13,531 nucleotides of DNA from Desulfobacterales bacterium C00003060 (GTDB lineage: Bacteria > Desulfobacterota > Desulfobacteria > Desulfobacterales > C00003060), in assembly GCA_001751085.1 (NCBI GenBank), contig MAXP01000010.1, forward strand, positions 1 through 13,531. The letters are read 5' to 3'. The position numbers were made by a program, and so were the translations under genes. The notes beneath the pieces were generated by a model. That model had not been told where the DNA came from. It was given only the letters and a program-made list of their open reading frames with translations, and ran no database searches. Position 1 is the stretch's first letter. Each line of letters opens with the position of its first letter. Shown in pieces: positions 7,258 through 13,531 of this stretch.

Positions 7258-9101
7258 CCGTTCAGCACGGGGCTACGCCCTATTTCCTCTGCAACTCTTT
7301 TCCAGATCATTTCATGCTCGACAAGGTTCTTGTCACGTCTTGTGTGAACCTCAATGATGGATGAAGTGCCCGAATCGATTGATCTCTGATAGACCTTTCT
7401 AAACGATGCCATGGAGCTGGGATTTTCATAGGGCAGACCAAACAACTCTGCCGCCTTTTTGAATCTCAGGCCATGTGGTGTGGCAAAATAGGTTTCAAAG
7501 TGCTCAGTCAATTTAACCACCGGCAGGAACGAAAAAATGCCGCCCCCGTCATTGTTTAAGACAACTATGGTAAGGGGCACGTGGATCTTGTTGATCAATC
7601 CCAGAGAATTTATGTCGTGCAAGACCGCCAAATCCCCGGCCAAGAGTGTTGTCGGACGATTCAATCCTGCGGCAAATCCAATCGCAGAGGCAATCGTCCC
7701 GTCTATGCCATTGGCGCCTCGATTACAGCCAACGGCAAGTGCTTTGCCGGAACAGGCGGCAAAAGCATCTGCTTCGCGCACCGGCATACTGTTGCCCAGG
7801 TATATGCCGCTGTCCTCGGCAACAGAGTCCAACACGACACAAGACACGGCCCATTCGCTAATCTTGTCCTGTGTCATGACAGAATTCCTTATGACCGCAC
7901 TGCTGATCTCCTCTGCTTGGCAGAAGATATCCGTGAGTCCCGATGCAGTCTTTTGTATTCTCTCTGACAGCTTTTGTGCAAATCGTCCAGGATCTGACTC
8001 GACCCTTTGCGTTACCCGAAACATGGGGTCCTGACGAAAAGGATGACTGTTTACGACGATATATTCTCCGCGGCTTTCCTCGATATACTGATTCAAGGAT
8101 TTGGATACCGGCATACCTCCCATGTGTAGTATCAAGTCCGGGTAAAACCTTTTACGGAAATCCTCTATTCGAAGATAAAGGTCATAGTGGGCAACGACGC
8201 CTTTGGCGTTTCCTGATGCTGAACAGGCAAAACGGATCCCGGAATTGATGTCCGCCAGCAGGGGCCACCCCAACTGAGATGCCAGGTCCATGATCGCCTT
8301 TTTGTTTGTGCCCGCCGATAACTGCCCCACAATCAACAAACCGTTCTCACAGCCTTCGATCATCTTCCCTATCCGGTCAGTGTCCTCTGTGGAAGGGATC
8401 GATCGTGATTTGGCGTAGGTGGTAAAGGACTGCCCGCTTTTGTGCCATTGGTCCAGGATGGAGAGGTAATTGTCCCATCCGTGTTTTTCTCTGTTAGAGA
8501 TCAAGGGGTCCCTGAATTGGCAATTGATCTGTACCGGACCGGCAGGTCTGCTGACAGCACGATAGACTGCCTGGTCAATTGTAGTGAGTAAAAAAGATGG
8601 TGAAATAGCCGTGTCGGGTGCAGGCAGGTCAAAGTGCCATCGCAAGTAATCTCCGAAGATATTTACCTGATTGATCGTTTGTGGCGAGCGCGTATCCCTG
8701 AGTTCCACGGGCCTGTCACTGCTCAATATCAACAGAGGGATGGCAGATTGACCGGCCTCAATCACCGCGGGGAAATAATTCGCCACTGCAGTGCCTGAGG
8801 TGCATACCAGAGCAGCAGGTCGACCCGTTGCTTTTGCATACCCCATGGCGTAGAAGGCTGTTCCCCGCTCGTCCGTGTGAACAACAGTGCGTGCCTGCTT
8901 ATTCTCCGCTGCCGCAATGACGAGTGGTGTGGAGCGGGACCCTGGAGAAATACAGAGGGTCGTAACCCCGCAGCGGATCAGTTCTTCTATGATCAATCCG
9001 GACCAAAGGTGATTGAGACCCATGCTTGAGGTCTGTCCCTGCCTGAGGGATCGGGGGGTGCTTTGCGGCAGCGCTTCGCAGGAATGGAGCGAGCCGGTCA
9101 C
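7254..9101 (-). CDS. menD: SEPHCHC synthase, ThDP-dependent (MenD)
   Basis: 615 residues from the GTG at 9101, or 589 from an internal ATG at 9023. MenD decarboxylates 2-oxoglutarate on thiamine diphosphate and adds the resulting unit to isochorismate. Seen (numbering from GTG): I-S-P-G-S-R-S-T-P-L (51-60); catalytic Glu78 in H-T-D-E-R-G; G-N-S-M-P-V-R (436-442); and the ThDP/Mg2+ motif G-D-L-A-V-L-H-D-I-N (489-498) running to N-N-D-G-G-G-I-F (516-523), with Asp490 and Asn517 as likely metal ligands. The family usually begins about 20 residues before the S-P-G-S-R-S-T-P motif, which fits the ATG. However, the GTG overlaps the menF stop (GTGA) and has a far better ribosome site, so the start is unresolved. 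Confidence 0.95.
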   Translation of the reverse strand: MTGSLHSCEALPQSTPRSLRQGQTSSMGLNHLWSGLIIEELIRCGVTTLCISPGSRSTPLVIAAAENKQARTVVHTDERGTAFYAMGYAKATGRPAALVCTSGTAVANYFPAVIEAGQSAIPLLILSSDRPVELRDTRSPQTINQVNIFGDYLRWHFDLPAPDTAISPSFLLTTIDQAVYRAVSRPAGPVQINCQFRDPLISNREKHGWDNYLSILDQWHKSGQSFTTYAKSRSIPSTEDTDRIGKMIEGCENGLLIVGQLSAGTNKKAIMDLASQLGWPLLADINSGIRFACSASGNAKGVVAHYDLYLRIEDFRKRFYPDLILHMGGMPVSKSLNQYIEESRGEYIVVNSHPFRQDPMFRVTQRVESDPGRFAQKLSERIQKTASGLTDIFCQAEEISSAVIRNSVMTQDKISEWAVSCVVLDSVAEDSGIYLGNSMPVREADAFAACSGKALAVGCNRGANGIDGTIASAIGFAAGLNRPTTLLAGDLAVLHDINSLGLINKIHVPLTIVVLNNDGGGIFSFLPVVKLTEHFETYFATPHGLRFKKAAELFGLPYENPSSMASFRKVYQRSIDSGTSSIIEVHTRRDKNLVEHEMIWKRVAEEIGRSPVLNG

Positions 9102-10507
9102 TCCAGCCCTCCGGAAAGGACCTTGAAGGCAGTAGACATCTTGTCTTCAATTTCCTGCCACTCCGATTCCGGCGTAGAGCCTTGGACGATGCCGGCCCCC
9201 GTGAAAAGAGAAATGACCCTGTCGGTTACAAGGGAAGACCGAATGCCGACCGCCATTTCGGCTGATTCATGGGAAATGATTCCAACCGGACCGGCGTACC
9301 ATCCCCTGCCAAAAGGCTCCAATCTCTTAATGAGGCTCGTTGCAGCAGGGCCGGGGTAACCCCCAACGGCCGCTGTCGGATGCATGATTGAGACTATTTC
9401 TCCAATGGAAATGCCATTCTCTAAAACACCGGAGATATTGGAGACCAGGTGCTGCACATTGGCAAGTTGCAGGATCTTCGGCTGTCCCGACAAGCATGCG
9501 TTTTTCGTTATTTGCTGAAATTTTTCAAGCAGATCACCTGTCACAAATCCGTGTTCTGACAGTTCTTTCCGGTTTTGCAACAGCCATGCACTGCGACGTT
9601 GGTCCTCATCCGGATCAGCTCCCCGAACCACAGTACTGCACGCTGCCTCGCTGACAAGGAGGTTCTTCTCAGTTTTGAAAAGACGCTCCGGCGTTGCCCC
9701 CAAAAATGCTGTGTCCTGTCTCGGTTGAAGCAGGAAACAATAACAACGGTCATTGGCGTCTTTGAGGGCGTGCAAATAATCGACAGCGTCAACAGGTTTT
9801 TCAAATAACAGGTCAGTTCGTCTGGCAAGAACAACCTTATCTATTTTACCCTCGGATATTTCATGAAGAGATGTGTCAACATTGTTCGTCCAGCCTGTAT
9901 AGTCGGGGTGATCTGTCCTTGTGATGATTGCCGGAAATTGATCTGGTGTCGGAGATGGATTCTCTGCTTGTGTTTTTTTTAAAGATTCCAATATGCTGGT
10001 AAAAGTCTCATTAACGTCTTCATGCCCCTCAAGGAGCACACCAGCCGAGACAAAATAATCCTCATTTATTCGAAGCATCATGACTTCCGGGAGGACAAAC
10101 CAAAAACCAGGGAAATCTTCCCATCTATTGTCCTGTTTTTCTTGAGGTGAAAAGGACATGCCCCCCAGAAATCGTAAGAAATCCTTTTGCGGATGCTTGT
10201 CAAGCATGGCCGACAATTTGCCGAAAGCGGTCAGGAATCGAGAAGGATCATCTTCGCTGACGGTCATCAGGGATCCGTATCCGCCGATCTCCATGCTTCC
10301 TTCCCTGTCATACCAATACAGGCGTGGGTAAAGAGAATGGCTTTTCAGCCACCGCAGGATATCCACTGGAACTGTTCTACAGGTCACAAGCAGGGGCAGC
10401 GGCTTGCCTGACTGAATCATACCCTTTATCCGAGGGAGAAACCGGTTCACCTGATTTCTTACATCCTTGGACTCGATTATTTTGCTTGAGTATTTCACAA
10501 CTGACAA
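9098..10507 (-). CDS. menF: Isochorismate synthase (MenF)
   Basis: 469-residue chorismate-utilising enzyme that isomerises chorismate to isochorismate, the committed step of the pathway. Seen: K-V-V-L-A-R-R (224-230), with Lys224 at the general-base position; L-G-A-T-P-E-R-L-F (269-277), with Glu274 at the general-acid position; Q-H-L (352-354); H-P-T-A-A-V-G-G (376-383); G-R-G-W-Y-A-G-P-V-G (400-409); and G-A-G-I-V-x-G-S-x-P-E-x-E-W (437-450). The K-V-V-L-A-R and R-G-W-Y-A-G-P-V-G segments favour isochorismate synthase over anthranilate or aminodeoxychorismate synthase. The start is TTG, 20 nt after the polA stop, with a weak ribosome site; the next in-frame ATG would remove 29 residues. One oddity: the usual A-G-T/S core reads A-C-S-T at 289-292. 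Confidence 0.94.
   Translation of the reverse strand: MSVVKYSSKIIESKDVRNQVNRFLPRIKGMIQSGKPLPLLVTCRTVPVDILRWLKSHSLYPRLYWYDREGSMEIGGYGSLMTVSEDDPSRFLTAFGKLSAMLDKHPQKDFLRFLGGMSFSPQEKQDNRWEDFPGFWFVLPEVMMLRINEDYFVSAGVLLEGHEDVNETFTSILESLKKTQAENPSPTPDQFPAIITRTDHPDYTGWTNNVDTSLHEISEGKIDKVVLARRTDLLFEKPVDAVDYLHALKDANDRCYCFLLQPRQDTAFLGATPERLFKTEKNLLVSEAACSTVVRGADPDEDQRRSAWLLQNRKELSEHGFVTGDLLEKFQQITKNACLSGQPKILQLANVQHLVSNISGVLENGISIGEIVSIMHPTAAVGGYPGPAATSLIKRLEPFGRGWYAGPVGIISHESAEMAVGIRSSLVTDRVISLFTGAGIVQGSTPESEWQEIEDKMSTAFKVLSGGLE
9102..9112 (-). promoter_or_regulatory. Strong ribosome binding site before the menD GTG
   Basis: The minus strand reads GGAGGGCTGGA immediately before the GTG at 9101: a full GGAGG with 6-nt spacing. 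The same bases encode the last residues of MenF (G-G-L-E). No comparable site precedes the alternative ATG at 9023. Confidence 0.65.
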
Positions 10508-10527
10508 ACGTCTCGGGATTTTTACAC

Positions 10528-13221
10528 TCAGTGCGCTTCCGCCCAGTTCCGGCCTGTCTTTACGTCAACCTTGAGGGGTACTCTTAGCGGGTAGACCCCT
10601 TCCATGATCTCGGTGACAAGTCTTGCCACACCCTCTATCTCCTCAGGCGGGACTTCAAATACCAGTTCATCATGGACCTGCAGAAGCATCTCGGTCTTCA
10701 GGCCCTTTTGGCCGAGGACCTGGTGCATCCGGATCATGGCCATCTTGATCAAATCGGCTGCCGAGCCCTGAAGCGGCGTGTTGACCGCCGTGCGCTCGGC
10801 AAACTCACGGGCCGTACGGTTCTTGCTTGAAATGTCGGGCAACCGGCGATGACGGCCCAGGATCGTGGTGACCTTGCCTGTTTTTCCCGCTTGCTCAATG
10901 GTTTCATTTATGAATTGCTTTGCCCCTTTGTACGTACGGAAGTAGTTTTCAATATAGATCTTCGCCATCTTCCGGCTGATGTTTAGCTCTTTGGAGAGCC
11001 TGAAAGGGCTCATCCCGTAAATGATCCCGAAGTTTATGACCTTGGCCTGCCGGCGCATCTCCGGTGTAGTCATAGACGGCAGCAATTGAAAAATCTCGGC
11101 TGCTGTGCGCGCGTGGATATCCTGGTCTTCTTCAAAGGCCTCGACAAGGATGGGGTCCTGCGAGTAGTGGGCAAGGAGTCGAAGCTCTATCTGGGAATAG
11201 TCGGCAGATAGCATGACCCAGCCTTTCCTTGGGATAAAGGCCTCCCTGATCTTGCGGCCCTCATTGGTCCTCACGGGAATATTTTGAAGGTTAGGGTCAC
11301 TGCTGCTCAAACGGCCGGTGGCCGTGACGGTCTGATTATACGACGTATGGATGCGACAGGTTTCCGGATGAATGATATCCAAAAGTGCATCGACATAAGT
11401 GGACTTGAGCTTGGCGAGCGAGCGGTACTGCAAGACCATGGCAGGGAGTTCATGTTCCAAAGAAAGGACCGTGAGGACCTCGATATCCGTGGAATACCCG
11501 GTCTTCTTCTTCGTCTTTTTTTGAATGGGGAGCCTTAGTTTTTCAAAAAGTATCCGGCCCAGTTGCTGGTGGGATTGGATATTGAAACGCTCTCCGGCAA
11601 TAGAGTATATTTGCTTCTCTACATGATCGAGTTGACGCTCGAAGTCTTTTGATAAGGTCTGCAGGCAGGCCTTGTCCACACAAATTCCAGACATCTCCAT
11701 GTCTACAAGGACAGGTATGAGAGGCATCTCCACTTCCTTGAAGAGGCTATCAAAGCCGCCCTCCTGGAGCTTGGGTCTCAGGATCTCATAGGCCATGAAT
11801 GTGATATCAGCGTCCTCGCATGCATAAGTCACCGCATCCTCTACAGGGACCTCGGCAAAGCCCCTGTTGCTCTTTCTGCCACGGGTGACGTCTTTGTATG
11901 ATATCATCCTATGGTCAAGGTATTCGGCCGCAATCATTTCCAGGCCATGGGCGCGCCGGGTCGGACTGAGCAGGTAGGAGGCCACCATGGTGTCAAACAT
12001 AACCCCTTGAAGTTGAATCCCGGAACGCCTCAGTACGATCCAGTCATACTTGATATTCTGACCCACCTTGGCCAGGTTCGGGTCTTCAAGGAGGGGCTTC
12101 AAGATACCAAGGGTGCGGTCAGGGTCAAGCTGCCTGGGCGCACCGGAATAGCAGTGTCGCAAGGGGACATAGGCGGCTTCATTCGGCCGGCACGCAAAGG
12201 AGAGTCCCACAATCTCAGCCTGCATTGGGTCCTTTGCAGTTGTCTCTAAGTCAAGGGCAAACGTCCCTGCCTGTTTCAGATCATCGATTAGCGCCTTGAG
12301 GGCCTCGTCAGCGAGAATCACGCGATAGTTCTTGTGGCTAAGGTCGGCCTTCATAGGAAACTGTTTCTGGAGCCTTTGAAACTCCAGAACCTTGAAAAGA
12401 CTGGCCAGTTTCTCCTTATCCGGGGCCGAAACCTTAAACGATGAGGGCTCTACGGATAACGGTATTTTCGTATCTATTGCCACCAATCGACGGCTTAACA
12501 TGGCCTGTTCACGGAAGTTGGTCAGGTTCTCGCGAAGTGTCTTCTTTGTTATTCCGTCGAGGTTTTCAAAGACCCCCTCTATGGTTCCATAGGAATTGAT
12601 CAATGCAACGGCCGTCTTTTCCCCGATCCCGGGGACCCCTGGTATATTGTCCGAGGTGTCACCGGCAAGGGCCATGGCATCAATCCATTGAGAGGGCTCC
12701 AGGCCAAAATCTTTCTTCAGGCCCGCATAATCAATGATGCTGTTTTTCATGGGATCCCAGATACTCGTCCTGGGGGAGACCAACTGCTTAAAGTCCTTGT
12801 CGCCGGTGACCATTACAATGTGGAAGCCTTTTTCTTCTGCAGCACGGGCCAGTGTCCCTATGATATCATCAGCCTCATATCCCTGGAGTTCCATTGAAAT
12901 GATGTTCATCCCTTCAACAACTTGCTTGATGTAGGGTATCTGTGCCGCAAGGTCTTCAGGCATGGGCGGGCGATTTGCCTTATAGGCATCGTACATCTCG
13001 TGGCGAAAGGTGGGGCCCTTTGCGTCAAATACCATAACCATATACTCAGGCATCCGCTCAGTGATGAGCTTTAGGAGCATGTTTGTGAAACCGAAGGTGG
13101 CGTTGGTAGGCAGGCCCTGGGTTGTGGAGAGATGGCGGACGGCATGGTAGGCTCGGTATATGAAGCTGTTTCCGTCAATGAGATAGATGGTGTTTTCAGG
13201 GGTGCTCAGTTCTTTGGTCAT
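10528..13221 (-). CDS. polA: DNA polymerase I (PolA), three-domain
   Basis: 897 residues, close to E. coli Pol I (928). It fills gaps in replication and repair and removes RNA primers. Domains: a 5'-3' flap exonuclease at about 1-290 (L-I-D-G-N-S-F at 14-20, E-A-D-D-I-I at 116-121, G-D-K-D-F at 140-144, G-D-T-S-D-N-I-P-G at 187-195); a 3'-5' proofreading exonuclease at about 300-490 with all motifs present (D324/E326, D393, and Y466/D470); and a family A polymerase at about 500-897. In the last, motif A is A-D-Y-S-Q-I-E-L-R (Asp674), the motif B helix has R723, K727 and F731 ahead of Y-G-M, and motif C is Q-V-H-D-E (Asp851). Proofreading therefore looks intact, unlike in some Pol I enzymes. 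The ATG start has only a weak GAG-type ribosome site. It is followed 20 nt later by menF. Confidence 0.98.
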   Translation of the reverse strand: MTKELSTPENTIYLIDGNSFIYRAYHAVRHLSTTQGLPTNATFGFTNMLLKLITERMPEYMVMVFDAKGPTFRHEMYDAYKANRPPMPEDLAAQIPYIKQVVEGMNIISMELQGYEADDIIGTLARAAEEKGFHIVMVTGDKDFKQLVSPRTSIWDPMKNSIIDYAGLKKDFGLEPSQWIDAMALAGDTSDNIPGVPGIGEKTAVALINSYGTIEGVFENLDGITKKTLRENLTNFREQAMLSRRLVAIDTKIPLSVEPSSFKVSAPDKEKLASLFKVLEFQRLQKQFPMKADLSHKNYRVILADEALKALIDDLKQAGTFALDLETTAKDPMQAEIVGLSFACRPNEAAYVPLRHCYSGAPRQLDPDRTLGILKPLLEDPNLAKVGQNIKYDWIVLRRSGIQLQGVMFDTMVASYLLSPTRRAHGLEMIAAEYLDHRMISYKDVTRGRKSNRGFAEVPVEDAVTYACEDADITFMAYEILRPKLQEGGFDSLFKEVEMPLIPVLVDMEMSGICVDKACLQTLSKDFERQLDHVEKQIYSIAGERFNIQSHQQLGRILFEKLRLPIQKKTKKKTGYSTDIEVLTVLSLEHELPAMVLQYRSLAKLKSTYVDALLDIIHPETCRIHTSYNQTVTATGRLSSSDPNLQNIPVRTNEGRKIREAFIPRKGWVMLSADYSQIELRLLAHYSQDPILVEAFEEDQDIHARTAAEIFQLLPSMTTPEMRRQAKVINFGIIYGMSPFRLSKELNISRKMAKIYIENYFRTYKGAKQFINETIEQAGKTGKVTTILGRHRRLPDISSKNRTAREFAERTAVNTPLQGSAADLIKMAMIRMHQVLGQKGLKTEMLLQVHDELVFEVPPEEIEGVARLVTEIMEGVYPLRVPLKVDVKTGRNWAEAH

Positions 13222-13256
13222 AGTCTCATGAAATCTTGATAGACATTTCGATGAAC

Positions 13257-13297
13257 TTTATAGACCTTGTTTACCACGAATCAGGAACTATGACAAC
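13257..13297 (-). promoter_or_regulatory. Weak candidate promoter for polA-men
   Basis: On the minus strand a TTGTCA is followed after 17 nt by TAAACA (3 of 6 matches to a -10). Slightly downstream, TATAAA (13262-13257) matches a -10 in 5 of 6 positions but has no good -35 at normal spacing. Either would give a leader of roughly 30-45 nt before the polA ATG. The match is poor, so this is only a place to look. Confidence 0.22.
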
Positions 13298-13328
13298 GCT
13301 CACAAGGCACTTTGTTGTGTCCAGGAAA

Positions 13329-13349
13329 ACCCCGTCCTCCGGGCGGGGT
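13329..13349 (-). terminator. GC-rich hairpin, possible terminator of an upstream gene
   Basis: The arms 13329-13337 and 13341-13349 pair over 9 bp (one G-T wobble) around a 3-nt loop. Read on the minus strand the stem ends in a run of four T (one within the stem) before CC, a short but possible intrinsic terminator for a leftward transcript entering from beyond the right edge. Read on the plus strand no T run follows. It lies about 108 bases before the polA start. Confidence 0.4.
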
Positions 13350-13473
13350 CAGAGTTCTTTGGTTTTGCCTGTACGTACCAATATTCCATAAAGCGATTCA
13401 ATGATTGCATATCAGTTCGATCTATATTAAACTTTTTGGACCTGTGCGGTTAGGTTCCCGCAGGGCTGTGTGG

Positions 13474-13508
13474 TTTTCATTTGCCGCCCTCTCAGCGGCA
13501 AATGAAAA
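13474..13508. repeat. Perfect 14-bp inverted repeat
   Basis: TTTTCATTTGCCGC at 13474-13487 is exactly mirrored by its reverse complement at 13495-13508, with a 7-nt loop (CCTCTCA). No T run follows the stem on either strand, so it is not a standard intrinsic terminator. It looks more like a palindromic intergenic repeat unit or a structured RNA element. Confidence 0.7.
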
Positions 13509-13512
13509 AAGA

Positions 13513-13530
13513 ACCTCTGCGACCTCTGCG
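13513..13530. repeat. Tandem 9-mer ACCTCTGCG, two copies at window edge
   Basis: ACCTCTGCG occurs twice back to back and may continue past the right edge. Similar CTCTGCG-rich tracts occur as dispersed intergenic repeats in many environmental bacterial genomes; that link is from memory and not checked here. Confidence 0.5.
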
Positions 13531-13531
13531 T

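Larger units (their letters stand above)
13222..13531. other. Non-coding region upstream of polA
   Basis: About 310 bases to the window edge with no gene that I can support. It contains a GC-rich hairpin (13329-13349), an 8-bp palindrome GTACGTAC (13371-13378), a perfect long inverted repeat (13474-13508) and a tandem 9-mer at the edge. It must also hold the polA promoter unless polA is transcribed from further right. Confidence 0.6.

Noticed and set aside
7537..8248. Plus-strand open frames opposite menD (up to 165 codons)
   Set aside because: They are antisense to well-conserved ThDP-enzyme sequence and have no domain features.
13222..13232. Three-codon ATG...TGA frame whose stop overlaps the polA ATG
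   Set aside because: It could in principle be a coupling leader, but there is no ribosome site and such short frames arise by chance.
1..13531. Search for CRISPR arrays, tRNA or rRNA genes, transposases, toxin-antitoxin pairs or defence genes
   Set aside because: None seen on either strand; the window is housekeeping and quinone biosynthesis.

Overview
The window is chromosomal and almost entirely coding. It holds a complete classical (o-succinylbenzoate) menaquinone gene cluster on the minus strand, led by a DNA polymerase I gene. On the plus strand, converging on the cluster, are an envelope-type AsmA-like gene (cut by the left edge) and a small hotdog thioesterase gene. Protein features suggest a Gram-negative anaerobe that respires with menaquinone, and my best guess is a Desulfobacterota/deltaproteobacterial lineage. 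The AsmA-like protein implies an outer membrane, MenB is the bicarbonate-dependent type, and start codon use is mixed (ATG, GTG, TTG). This taxonomic call is inference; there is no rRNA or other marker to confirm it.

Layout from left to right. 2-1561 (+): C-terminal part of an AsmA/YhdP-like protein. 1591-2004 (+): 4-hydroxybenzoyl-CoA-thioesterase-family protein that most resembles cyanobacterial DHNA-CoA thioesterases (MenI function). 2005-2108: short convergent gap. 10507-2109 (-): menF, menD, menH, menB, menA, menC, menE in transcription order, joined by 4-nt or 14-nt overlaps or gaps of 9-16 nt. 13221-10528 (-): polA, ending 20 nt before menF. 13222-13531: non-coding stretch with a GC-rich hairpin, a perfect 14-bp inverted repeat and a tandem 9-mer, plus at most weak promoter-like sequences for polA.

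How the genes work together: MenF turns chorismate into isochorismate. MenD adds the succinyl-semialdehyde unit from 2-oxoglutarate, MenH eliminates pyruvate to give SHCHC, and MenC dehydrates it to o-succinylbenzoate (OSB). MenE makes OSB-CoA and MenB closes the naphthalene ring to DHNA-CoA. The plus-strand thioesterase would release DHNA, and MenA prenylates it to demethylmenaquinone in the membrane. Only the final C-methyltransferase (MenG/UbiE) and the polyprenyl diphosphate synthase are absent. All seven minus-strand Men proteins keep their recognisable catalytic residues.

No undescribed system is evident. The points worth a second look are the convergent thioesterase that completes the pathway, the polA-men arrangement, the MenD start choice, non-standard residues in MenF and MenE motifs, and the repeat-bearing region upstream of polA.
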